From contig LNEX01000227.1 of the NCBI GenBank assembly GCA_001464165.1, positions 1-21,423 on the forward strand: a stretch of 21,423 nucleotides of DNA. Reading direction: 5' to 3'. Under the pieces are notes generated by a model. The model had not been told where the DNA came from. It saw nothing but the letters and a program-made list of their open reading frames with translations, and did no database searches. The position numbers were made by a program, and so were the translations under genes. Source of the DNA: a bacterium Ga0077546. GTDB taxonomy: Bacteria; Cyanobacteriota; Vampirovibrionia; Obscuribacterales; Obscuribacteraceae. Shown here piece by piece: positions 1-6,613 of the stretch (the first letter of the stretch is position 1; each line of letters opens with the position of its first letter).

Positions 1-1149
1 TAGACCGTGGTGCACGTTCTTCAAGGCACCAGCCCAGCGAACAGCATGATCACTCTCCGCTAGCTTCTGCAGCCTTGACAAACGGCGCATTTCAGCAGGT
101 GACATGGTCTGATCATTAATCACAGTGATTCGAGCAGCCAAATTAGATGAAGATTGATCAGTCTTTAGCCAGGCAATCAACTTCTCTACCAGCACTGGCG
201 AAAACTTTCCTTCTTCCAGCAAAAGATGCTCACCTTTTGCGTCAATGAGAAACTCTTTGTTCCTAGCAGGAATATCGCCGAAGATCTTAGCCACAGCCTT
301 CGGTGAGACAAGATGATCATCAAGGCCTTGCATTACGAGCACTGGTTTATCAAGTTTTTTGGCATAACTATCAGTCTTAGAAACGAAGCGCACAAAATCA
401 ATTGCTTCTCTGCGGGAGAGTTTCATTTTATGTGACTGCCCAGCTAACCAGTGCTCTCTCAGCTCATGATCAGATGTGGCTTGGTGAATTACCCCACGCG
501 AAGCAATACCAGGTCGATGGCTGCGAAACAAATACAACTCAACGACACCTTTGACTGCCGTGCTGCGCATCTGGAGCAACTTCCAAGCAGGGGCAGAACA
601 AACAACCCCATCAATTAAATCGGCATTCTCAGCAGCCGCCCTAATTGCCAGAGCTCCCCCCATAGACTCACCAACCAAATAGACTTTGTAGCCAGGATAC
701 TGTTTACGAATATCGAGCAAGAGTCTACCGATATCACCAACGGTATCAATACAGTTTAGTTTTGCTCGCTCTGCCTTATCTCGATCAGGACCGAAACCGC
801 GCACATTAACACCATAGCCATCTATACCGGCATCTGAAAATTCTTTCGCCAATGGTTTATATGCCATGGCGCACAGACCTAGGCCATGAATGCAGACCAC
901 AATAATTTTTGCTGGGGTCCTGCTTTTCCATTCCAGCATGTGAGTATTGCCCACAATCTTACAGGCTGGGTCCTCAGCACAGGGTGATCCGATCTGGCAG
1001 GCATCGGCAGCCATAGCGGCACTAGCCAGCGCATAAAGTGCAGCTGTCTGAGACAACATAACTAGAGCGCTGACAAGCAACAAGCGACTAAACTTAGTCG
1101 ACCTTGCTCGCTTCACTCTGTTTAATTGACTCTGGTAGAACAAATTCAT
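1..1149 (-). CDS. Exported alpha/beta hydrolase, monoacylglycerol-lipase/S33-like (3' end outside window)
   Basis: The reading frame is open from the ATG at 1149-1147 to base 1, giving 383 codons; the C-terminus lies outside the window. The N-terminus is a basic stretch, then a hydrophobic core at about residues 22-48 ending in AMAA, which fits a Sec signal peptide and action outside the cytoplasm. The Hydrolase_4 fold is shown by the oxyanion-hole HG (88-89), the nucleophile elbow GESMGG (Ser162), the acid in GLDDH (Asp277 or 278) and the base in GEH (His308). By family this is an esterase or lipase for small acyl esters; the substrate cannot be told. It is the last visible gene of the minus-strand sulfur operon. 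Its ATG lies inside the proposed read-through part of the upstream small gene, in another frame. There is no good ribosome site, so the GTG at 1116-1114, which leaves a shorter signal peptide, is a real alternative. Confidence 0.88.
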   Translation of the reverse strand, partial: MNLFYQSQLNRVKRARSTKFSRLLLVSALVMLSQTAALYALASAAMAADACQIGSPCAEDPACKIVGNTHMLEWKSRTPAKIIVVCIHGLGLCAMAYKPLAKEFSDAGIDGYGVNVRGFGPDRDKAERAKLNCIDTVGDIGRLLLDIRKQYPGYKVYLVGESMGGALAIRAAAENADLIDGVVCSAPAWKLLQMRSTAVKGVVELYLFRSHRPGIASRGVIHQATSDHELREHWLAGQSHKMKLSRREAIDFVRFVSKTDSYAKKLDKPVLVMQGLDDHLVSPKAVAKIFGDIPARNKEFLIDAKGEHLLLEEGKFSPVLVEKLIAWLKTDQSSSNLAARITVINDQTMSPAEMRRLSRLQKLAESDHAVRWAGALKNVHHGL

Positions 1150-1357
1150 CTTGCTTTGGCTCGCCTGCTTTCGTCTTTGGCTGCTCGACCGAGCAGCTAC
1201 GGGACATTCAGGTAGAGATGCCGAGTTTCGGCAATATATAAAGTTGCAAGGCGAAGTATAAGAGCACGAAGCCCACTAGCCAAATCATATCGTTCATAGA
1301 ACCGCCCCCCTTTCCAATTATTTTCTTTGCTCCAAACAGCTTACTTGAATCACTCAT
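1094..1357 (-). CDS. Candidate selenoprotein: small single-helix membrane protein with in-frame UGA
   Basis: An ATG at 1357-1355 with AAAGG about nine bases upstream starts 13 bp after the flavoprotein stop. It opens a 49-codon frame that ends at UGA 1210-1208. A second ATG at 1297-1295 has a strong AAGGGGGG upstream and would skip the first 20 residues. The protein has one membrane helix (about residues 23-41, rich in W, L, F and Y) followed by PKLGIST. If UGA is read as selenocysteine (residue 50), the frame continues MSRSC, then a hydrophilic 32-residue tail rich in K, E, P and S, to TAA at 1096-1094, for 87 residues in all. U50 and C55 would form a possible redox pair. A hairpin at 1197-1180 has SECIS geometry. 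Without recoding, the product is a 49-residue (or 29-residue) membrane peptide, 1208-1357. No function is known to me; the location suggests a membrane partner of the rhodanese/CoA-disulfide-reductase genes. Confidence 0.55.
1180..1197 (-). promoter_or_regulatory. Candidate bacterial SECIS hairpin downstream of UGA 1210-1208
   Basis: On the minus strand, GCTGCTC (1197-1191) pairs perfectly with GAGCAGC (1186-1180) around the loop GGTC (1190-1187). The first loop base is 17 nt after the UGA. From established knowledge, bacterial SECIS elements sit right after the UGA, with the apical loop at roughly 16-37 nt and a G among the first two loop bases. E. coli fdhF also has GGUC in its loop, at a similar distance. 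No T-run follows, so it is not an intrinsic terminator. Confidence 0.5.
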
Positions 1358-1370
1358 ATTTACCAACCTT

Positions 1371-3146
1371 TTAACTTACTAGAGCTGCGGCCACTTGTTC
1401 TTGCCAAATAGCATGCTTGCTTGCGCTGTTTTGCATCGAGCTCCAAGTTAGATAACCGCCAGACAAGTTCTTCACCCTATATCCATTTTGCTTCAATAGG
1501 CATGCGGCGTTATAAGAGCGCTGTCCACTTTGACAATAGGTGATAATTTGTTTTTCTGCTGGTATTTCAGAAATTCGCTTCCGCAAATCAGGCAGCGGAA
1601 TATGAATACTTCCAGCAATGAAGCCGCGCTCTCTTTCGCCACTGCTGCGCACATCAACGATACAGTAGCCGGCTCTAATCAGCTCATCTACTTGATGCCA
1701 CTGCACTTGCTCACTGAAGCCGTCTAGAACGTTTGTCCCGGTCATACCTGCCAAATTAATGGCATCCTTGGCTGAACCAAACGGAGGAGCGTAGGCTAAC
1801 TCCAACTCCGCCAAATCGCGAATAGTCATGCCTGCCTTCATCGCTGTGGCAAGGACGTCGATGCGCTTGTCTACACCTTCTTGACCAACAATCTGAGCCC
1901 CAAGTATGCGGCCAGTTTCTTTATGGAAAAGAACTTTGATATTGAGGCGCTCAGCGCCAGGGTAATAGCCCGCGTGCTGAGTGGGATGAACGTGCACTGC
2001 TTCGTATGGAATCGTGCTGCTCCTGAGCTGCACTTCATTGAGGCCGACCGATGCTACTGTTAAATCGAACACGCGCAGAATAGCTGTACCTAAAGTACCA
2101 GCATAGACCTCATGAGCACCTAATATGTTGTCTGCCGCAATTCGGCCTTGGCGATTGGCTGGCCCACCCAATGCAATTAGTGTATACGAGTCACTGACCG
2201 GATTTCGAACTTCAATGGCATCACCCACGGCCCAGACATTGGCAGCGCTGGTGCGCAAATTTTCATCAACGCGAATGCCACCACGCTCACCGATAGTTAG
2301 ACCAGCATTGCGAGCTAAGGTCGTTTCTGGTCTAATTCCTAGGCCGAGAATAACAATATCGGCATGGATTGGTTTGTGCAGACCAGCTACCACCCAACAC
2401 GATTTTGGAGTGTGGTCACCAGGAGTTTCGGTAGAAGTCTCTGTGCCAGCTACTGGGGCTCCTGGTGCGAGGAAACCATTGATTGGTTGGCCAAGAATAA
2501 TTTTCACACCTTGCTTAACCAACTCTTTATGCACAAGTTCAGCCATTTCAACATCAAGTGGTGCTAAGACCTGATCTTTACTATCGACTAGCGTCACATC
2601 AAGACCACGGCGCACTAGCTGCTCAGCCATTTCTAGACCAATAAAGCCACCACCAGCAACCACGGCAGTGCGAGGATTGTGAGCTTCAAACCATGATTGA
2701 ATAGACTCCACATCTTCAATACTGCGCAGAGCAAAGAGCCCAGGAAAATCAATTCCTGGCACAGTTGGTCGAATAGCAGCAGCACCTACAGCCAGAACTA
2801 GGTCATCATAACTTTCTTGGTAAGTCTTTTCGCTCAGTCTCTCTTTGACTGTAATTAGCTTGGCCTCAACATCGATGGCAACAACTTCTTGGTTGATGCG
2901 TATATCAAGATTGAGCTTTTTCTTCAATGCTTCAGGAGTGACCACAATTAGCTTATCTTGCGACTCAATTTCGCCACCAACAAAATAGGGCAAGCCGCAG
3001 TTAGCATAAGAGACAAACCCACTGCGCTCAAAAACTATGATTTCAGAATCATCTGATAGGCGCCGGGCACGAGCAGCAGCACTCATGCCACCAGCGACAC
3101 CGCCGACGATGACAATCTTTTTGGCCTTTACTGACGACACTTTCAT
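1371..3146 (-). CDS. CoA-disulfide reductase-like FAD/NAD(P) oxidoreductase with C-terminal rhodanese domain
   Basis: 591 residues from the ATG at 3146-3144, which has a perfect AGGAGG five bases upstream; an in-frame ATG ten codons earlier has no such site. Domains: FAD Rossmann motif GGVAGG (15-20); the CoADR redox-cysteine motif YANCGLPY (Cys50); NAD(P)H motif GGGFIG (165-170); the second FAD motif VWAVGDA (304-310); a dimerisation domain (about 350-480); and a rhodanese domain (about 490-585) with active loop CQSGQRS (Cys538). By family, such CoADR-RHD enzymes reduce CoA disulfide or CoA persulfide/polysulfide with NAD(P)H in the cytoplasm, the rhodanese domain handing over sulfane sulfur. 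A Pro/Thr/Gly-rich insertion (about 228-255) in the NAD domain is unusual. It is in line with the upstream rhodanese gene and 13 bp from the candidate selenoprotein. Confidence 0.92.
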   Translation of the reverse strand: MKVSSVKAKKIVIVGGVAGGMSAAARARRLSDDSEIIVFERSGFVSYANCGLPYFVGGEIESQDKLIVVTPEALKKKLNLDIRINQEVVAIDVEAKLITVKERLSEKTYQESYDDLVLAVGAAAIRPTVPGIDFPGLFALRSIEDVESIQSWFEAHNPRTAVVAGGGFIGLEMAEQLVRRGLDVTLVDSKDQVLAPLDVEMAELVHKELVKQGVKIILGQPINGFLAPGAPVAGTETSTETPGDHTPKSCWVVAGLHKPIHADIVILGLGIRPETTLARNAGLTIGERGGIRVDENLRTSAANVWAVGDAIEVRNPVSDSYTLIALGGPANRQGRIAADNILGAHEVYAGTLGTAILRVFDLTVASVGLNEVQLRSSTIPYEAVHVHPTQHAGYYPGAERLNIKVLFHKETGRILGAQIVGQEGVDKRIDVLATAMKAGMTIRDLAELELAYAPPFGSAKDAINLAGMTGTNVLDGFSEQVQWHQVDELIRAGYCIVDVRSSGERERGFIAGSIHIPLPDLRKRISEIPAEKQIITYCQSGQRSYNAACLLKQNGYRVKNLSGGYLTWSSMQNSASKHAIWQEQVAAALVS

Positions 3147-3275
3147 GATTCCTCCTAAGCGTGTGTTCTCCTGCACGACTGCTGGTTACTGAATGAGTTC
3201 CAAGTAATTGCCGTACAGAGCTAATATGCAATCTATATGAAATTCCTAGTGACTTATGTCCAGGCCCGGTGCAGA

Positions 3276-3884
3276 TTAACCACAGCAGCCGCCCTTTGCT
3301 TTTGGTTCTCCACTGTTGGCCTTTGGATTGTCACATTTAGCTGGAGCGACACTAATCGGCAGCTGGTTCCACGGCGCCTTCATCAATAGAAGACCAAGAG
3401 CACAGGTGCCGGAAAGGCCGGCAAAAGTCAGCCCGGCGCCAAAGAACCCAGGAATGACGAGAAACCAGGGATTGACCAGAACTCCAAGAAGCACCCCAGT
3501 TAGAACCCCAATGCCAACAACCAATTGAATCTGGCGCTCAATCGGCAGCATTTTCTTGCCTTCTTTTACCGGCAAGCCAGCTTTACGCCAAGCGACGATG
3601 CCACCCTCAAGAACCTGGGGCTGAAAACCTCTACCCATTAAGGTATAGGCGCCACGCTCTGCGCGCTTGCCCGATCGGCAAATAACTACCAACTGGCCCT
3701 TTCTCGGCACTTCCTCAAAACGCGCCTCAAGCTCATTCAATGGCACATTAATAGAGTTGGCAATGTGTTCGGTTTCAAACTCGATTGGACTGCGCACATC
3801 TAAGAGCACCGATTCTGCAGCTTTTGGGGCCAGTTCAGCACAGGCGACCTGCTGACAAGCAGTGGAATTGGACGATTCTGACAT
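3276..3884 (-). CDS. Rhodanese domain fused to a DUF2892 membrane domain (YgaP-like)
   Basis: 202 residues, with AGAAAGAGGG about eight bases before the ATG. A rhodanese domain (about 12-107) carries the active-site loop CRSGKRA with Cys69 as the persulfide carrier. After a basic linker, a DUF2892-type domain (about 111-170) forms two hydrophobic hairpin helices (QLVVGIGVLTGVLLGV and the GFFGAGLTFAGLSG region). The architecture matches E. coli YgaP, a membrane-anchored sulfurtransferase. The C-terminus ends in GGCCG, a short Cys tail that could bind metal or sulfur. It is the first gene of the minus-strand operon, divergent from the ArsR regulator, which suggests induction by reactive sulfur or a thiophilic metal. 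A 129-bp gap separates it from the flavoprotein gene. Confidence 0.93.
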   Translation of the reverse strand: MSESSNSTACQQVACAELAPKAAESVLLDVRSPIEFETEHIANSINVPLNELEARFEEVPRKGQLVVICRSGKRAERGAYTLMGRGFQPQVLEGGIVAWRKAGLPVKEGKKMLPIERQIQLVVGIGVLTGVLLGVLVNPWFLVIPGFFGAGLTFAGLSGTCALGLLLMKAPWNQLPISVAPAKCDNPKANSGEPKAKGGCCG

Positions 3885-3923
3885 AGCTAAGCCCTCTTTC
3901 TAACAATTTTTCTGGCGCTAGTA

Positions 3924-3973
3924 GTTTTCTTTCGCCAACGACTTTCTTTCACCAACGACTTTCTTTCGCCGAC
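3924..3973. repeat. Three tandem 17-bp repeats in the leader of the rhodanese gene
   Basis: Three copies of a unit close to CTTTCTTTCGCCAACG with a leading A or T follow one another (3924-3940, 3941-3957, 3958-3973, the last ending CGAC). They differ at only a few positions. In the sense of the rhodanese mRNA they read as purine-rich GGCGAAAGAAA units between the predicted -10 box and the start codon. Confidence 0.8.
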
Positions 3974-3979
3974 AAATCC

Positions 3980-3988
3980 AGTATATCA
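3980..3988 (-). promoter_or_regulatory. Predicted extended -10 box for the rhodanese operon
   Basis: On the minus strand the sequence TGATATACT fits an extended -10 (TGn plus TATACT, five of six matches to TATAAT). There is no good -35 box, as is usual for extended -10 promoters. The palindrome ACCAATTGGT (3988-3997) lies directly upstream in the spacer, where a bound repressor would block polymerase. Confidence 0.4.
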
Positions 3989-3997
3989 CCAATTGGT
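3988..3997. promoter_or_regulatory. Palindrome ACCAATTGGT, candidate operator half of the divergent promoter
   Basis: A perfect 10-bp palindrome, extended with one mismatched pair to a 20-bp ATAT...ATAT dyad (3983-4002). It overlaps the predicted promoter of the rhodanese operon. It is a plausible ArsR-family binding site; which of the three dyads in this gap is bound cannot be decided by eye. Confidence 0.4.
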
Positions 3998-4009
3998 TAT
4001 ATAGCGAAT

Positions 4010-4027
4010 CAATCAAAAGGTTGATTG
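4010..4027. promoter_or_regulatory. Inverted repeat CAATCAA-AAGG-TTGATTG, candidate ArsR operator
   Basis: Perfect 7-bp arms with a 4-base spacer, in the gap between the divergent rhodanese and ArsR genes. ArsR-family dimers bind dyads of this size next to their own genes, so autoregulation and control of the operon from one site is likely (inference). Confidence 0.5.
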
Positions 4028-4033
4028 CTGAAT

Positions 4034-4058
4034 TAACCAGACAGTTGTAAACTGGTTA
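4034..4058. promoter_or_regulatory. Inverted repeat TAACCAG-N11-CTGGTTA upstream of the ArsR gene
   Basis: Perfect 7-bp arms (4034-4040 and 4052-4058) with an 11-base spacer, ending 21 bases before the ArsR start. The arm centres lie 18 bp apart, close to two helical turns, which suits a dimeric repressor. The arms share AACCA/TGGTT with the other AT-rich dyad at 3988-3997. Confidence 0.45.
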
Positions 4059-4079
4059 TAGCAATCAGGGTTTCCCATC

Positions 4080-4418
4080 GTGAAAGACAAAAACAAACCA
4101 CTCTCGAGGCCAGCACTCGAAATAGTCGCTGCTCGCTTCCGCGCCCTTTCCGACGCCTCACGCTTGCAGATACTGCAACATCTATTTAATAGCGAACAAT
4201 CGGTGCAAGCACTTTGCGAACTAAGCGGCATGAGCCAGGCAAATGTCAGCAAGCACCTCTCGGTCTTGGCCGAGCAAGGCATTGTACAAAAGCGCAGGCA
4301 GGGTCTGTTTGTTTATTACAGCATTGGCGACAGCACAATTTATCAATTGTGCGATATCGTATGCGGTGCAGTTGGCAAGCGCTACGGCCAAGTGATGAAA
4401 GAGTTTTCTGAGCACTAA
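4080..4418 (+). CDS. ArsR/SmtB-family winged-helix repressor, possible thiol/persulfide sensor
   Basis: 112 residues from GTG at 4080; CAGGG lies about 11 bases upstream and no early ATG exists. The ArsR helix-turn-helix is clear: FRALSDASRLQILQHL, then the recognition helix SQANVSKHLSVL (52-63), then the beta wing QKRRQGLFVYYSI. Cysteines occur at 46 (start of the alpha-3 region, where ArsR proteins carry metal-binding Cys) and at 91 and 95 in the last helix. C46 with C91 or C95 could form the disulfide/polysulfide switch known from SqrR/BigR-type members; a thiophilic metal site is the other option. Divergent from the rhodanese operon, with three dyads between, so local repression is likely. 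Confidence 0.9.
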   Translation: MKDKNKPLSRPALEIVAARFRALSDASRLQILQHLFNSEQSVQALCELSGMSQANVSKHLSVLAEQGIVQKRRQGLFVYYSIGDSTIYQLCDIVCGAVGKRYGQVMKEFSEH

Positions 4419-4467
4419 AACTGGACCAGAAAGAAAGACAGACAGACCGGGAAAGCATTTCGCTCCC

Positions 4468-5250
4468 CTAGGCTGACTTGATCATGCGCACGATTTCGCG
4501 GACATGATCGAGGAACTGACTATCAGATGAAAGTTTGCTGATTGCACTCTGCCCTTCACGACGAAGAGGTTCATGCTCTGTTCGATTGTCTTGCAATAAC
4601 TTAGTGTAATTCTGCGCCAAGTCTTCAAATGTCGCTTTTAGATTTGCCAACTCTCGATTGGTGCGAGCAGGTATGCTAGAGGGGTTATGAACGTCTAGCA
4701 ATACATCCATATTGCGCAGCGTGCCTTCAAGAGCTTCAATTCTCGCGCGCAGCTGAATCACATCTTCTCTGGGATAACTAATGCTCTGCTTGATTTCTCT
4801 CAACCTCTGCCAGAGATATTCATAAGCTCTAAGCGCTGGACGTAGCACCGTCAGCAGTGCCGCAGCTGCAGCCCCGTAGTAACCAACCGGCGTAATATGA
4901 GCTGCTGACAAATAAAACAAAACGAGCGAAGAAACAGCATGCAAGCCAATTGCAAGTGCCAGCGACACGGTTTTGAGTTTTTTGACAAATTTGACTTTGG
5001 TGGTATCAAAATCTATACCAGCCTTCTTACTGTTGTTAGCTTCATCAAGCACCGATAAAGATTCAAAATAGACATTCCACGGAGCCGTTGTGATAATCAA
5101 CAACCACCAGGCTGAGGCAACACCAATAATCCAATCGACTGTTGTTCCCACCGGAACCTTGAGCCAGGAAAGAATTCCAAAAAGAAAAGCAACAATCACC
5201 ATTAACAATATGGTGGCGTACATAAATAGACCAAAACCGCGTCCAAGCAT
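4468..5250 (-). CDS. Four-helix membrane protein with C-terminal coiled coil, function unknown
   Basis: 260 residues, with AGGAG six bases before the ATG. Hydrophobic segments lie at about 8-30, 38-58, 93-117 and 120-138. The second is followed by the pattern WWLLIITTAPWNVYFE, which looks conserved enough to be a functional signature. The C-terminal third (about 162-235) is charged with heptad-like spacing and no catalytic motif, so a cytoplasmic coiled coil is likely. It stands alone, convergent with ArsR upstream in the map and divergent from the TPR gene. I cannot assign a function. Confidence 0.8.
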   Translation of the reverse strand: MLGRGFGLFMYATILLMVIVAFLFGILSWLKVPVGTTVDWIIGVASAWWLLIITTAPWNVYFESLSVLDEANNSKKAGIDFDTTKVKFVKKLKTVSLALAIGLHAVSSLVLFYLSAAHITPVGYYGAAAAALLTVLRPALRAYEYLWQRLREIKQSISYPREDVIQLRARIEALEGTLRNMDVLLDVHNPSSIPARTNRELANLKATFEDLAQNYTKLLQDNRTEHEPLRREGQSAISKLSSDSQFLDHVREIVRMIKSA

Positions 5251-5420
5251 TGCTTAACTCCTGTTATTGTACTCAGCATAAACAGTAGTGCTTAATGTTT
5301 GGCGTGCAGTCGGTCAGTTTAGTAAGTGTTGGACACTATTAGGCAGGCACAGAGTAGAATGACTGCTAACGAAAGCAATGCTAACTCTTTGCCGAAAATG
5401 CCAACGGAACAGGAACACCC

Positions 5421-6590
5421 ATGAACAATACGAGTTTTGCCACAACGGAGCCGGAGGGCGAGCAGTGGCGCAGCGACTGGAAAGAGTTAAACACAAGCGG
5501 TGTTAACGCACTCTATCAAGCAGACTTTGTTCATGCCGAGAATTTTCTATCTGCGGCACAAGCTTTGGTTGAAAACGAAGAGAGCCGACAGATAGAGTTT
5601 TCCACAAGCTTGGTCAACTTCGGGAGCCTCTATCAGCAGCAAGGTAAATTTACCGAGGCAGAGTCACAATACTTGAGGGCAAAAGTGATTCGCGAGAAGC
5701 TGTTCGGACAAGACCATCCAATGTTTGGCCAATGCTTGAATAACCTGGCAACACTCTATGACGAGCAGGGCAAGTATGACGAGGCTGAAACTCTCTACTT
5801 AAAAGCCCTGACGATAGACGAAAAAAACCTCGGTCCAAATCATATAGATGTGGCAAAAGACCTAAATAACTTAGCCGTGCTCTACCGAATACAGGCACGT
5901 TATAGCGATGCAGAAGCCCTATACCAGAGAGTTATCGCGATTGTTCGACAGTCACCAGATGCCAATCCACTAGAAGTAGCCGCATTTCTAAATAACTTAG
6001 CACTGGTCTACTCAAAGCAGAACAAGTTAGCAGAAGCTGAATCACTGTATTTACAGTCGATAGAAATTATTGAAGAAGTGGCCGGACCTGAGAATCCCAA
6101 TCTTGCAAAAGCTCTGCACAACCTCGCACGCTTCCACCAATCGCAAGGCAACTTTGCCGAGGCCGAGACACTCGCCCTTCGCGCATTAGTTATAGAAGAA
6201 AAAACACTAGGCTCGAATCATCCATATCTTGCTTCTTACCTGAGCAACCTCGCTGGCCTATGCTGCGCGCAACGCAAGTTCGAGAGTGCTGAGCCTTTAT
6301 ACCTTCGCGCCATCAAAATTGGCGAAGAAGCCTGGGGCAAGAAACACGAATCAGTTGCGAAAGTTATTCATAATCTGGCACGACTCTACACTGAACTCGG
6401 CAGATATGATGATGCAGAGCCATTATTTCTGCGCTCTTTAGCTATCGACGAAGAAGCCCTTGGTGCCGATCATCCAGACATTGCAGTTGACCTTGAGGGC
6501 CTAGCCTATCTGTTATCTCGCACAAATAGAGAAGAAGAAGCAGCAAAACTAGAAGCGCGAGCGACAAAGATTCGAGCAATCGAGCGGTAA
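5421..6590 (+). CDS. TPR-repeat protein of kinesin-light-chain type (about nine TPRs)
   Basis: 389 residues with AGGA seven bases before the ATG. From about residue 57 the protein consists of 42-residue repeats with the pattern LNNLAxLYxxQGKYxEAExLYLRALxI and a linker such as LGPNHPxVA, typical of TPR_12/TPR_10. Seven copies are clear, plus a weaker one at each end, giving an all-helical superhelix for protein binding. There is no signal peptide or catalytic domain, so it is likely a cytoplasmic scaffold; the partner is unknown. Its stop is only 23 bp from the stop of the convergent S41 peptidase gene. Confidence 0.93.
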   Translation: MNNTSFATTEPEGEQWRSDWKELNTSGVNALYQADFVHAENFLSAAQALVENEESRQIEFSTSLVNFGSLYQQQGKFTEAESQYLRAKVIREKLFGQDHPMFGQCLNNLATLYDEQGKYDEAETLYLKALTIDEKNLGPNHIDVAKDLNNLAVLYRIQARYSDAEALYQRVIAIVRQSPDANPLEVAAFLNNLALVYSKQNKLAEAESLYLQSIEIIEEVAGPENPNLAKALHNLARFHQSQGNFAEAETLALRALVIEEKTLGSNHPYLASYLSNLAGLCCAQRKFESAEPLYLRAIKIGEEAWGKKHESVAKVIHNLARLYTELGRYDDAEPLFLRSLAIDEEALGADHPDIAVDLEGLAYLLSRTNREEEAAKLEARATKIRAIER

Positions 6591-6613
6591 TTTTCGCCCC
6601 AAATACTTCTTTT

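Noticed and set aside
1180..1197. The hairpin read as an intrinsic terminator for a 49-residue gene
   Set aside because: No T-run follows on the minus strand and the downstream hydrolase continues on that strand, so termination there is unlikely.
2125..2574. 149-codon plus-strand frame
   Set aside because: It lies wholly inside the CoADR-rhodanese gene, opposite strand, with no ribosome site or recognisable domain.
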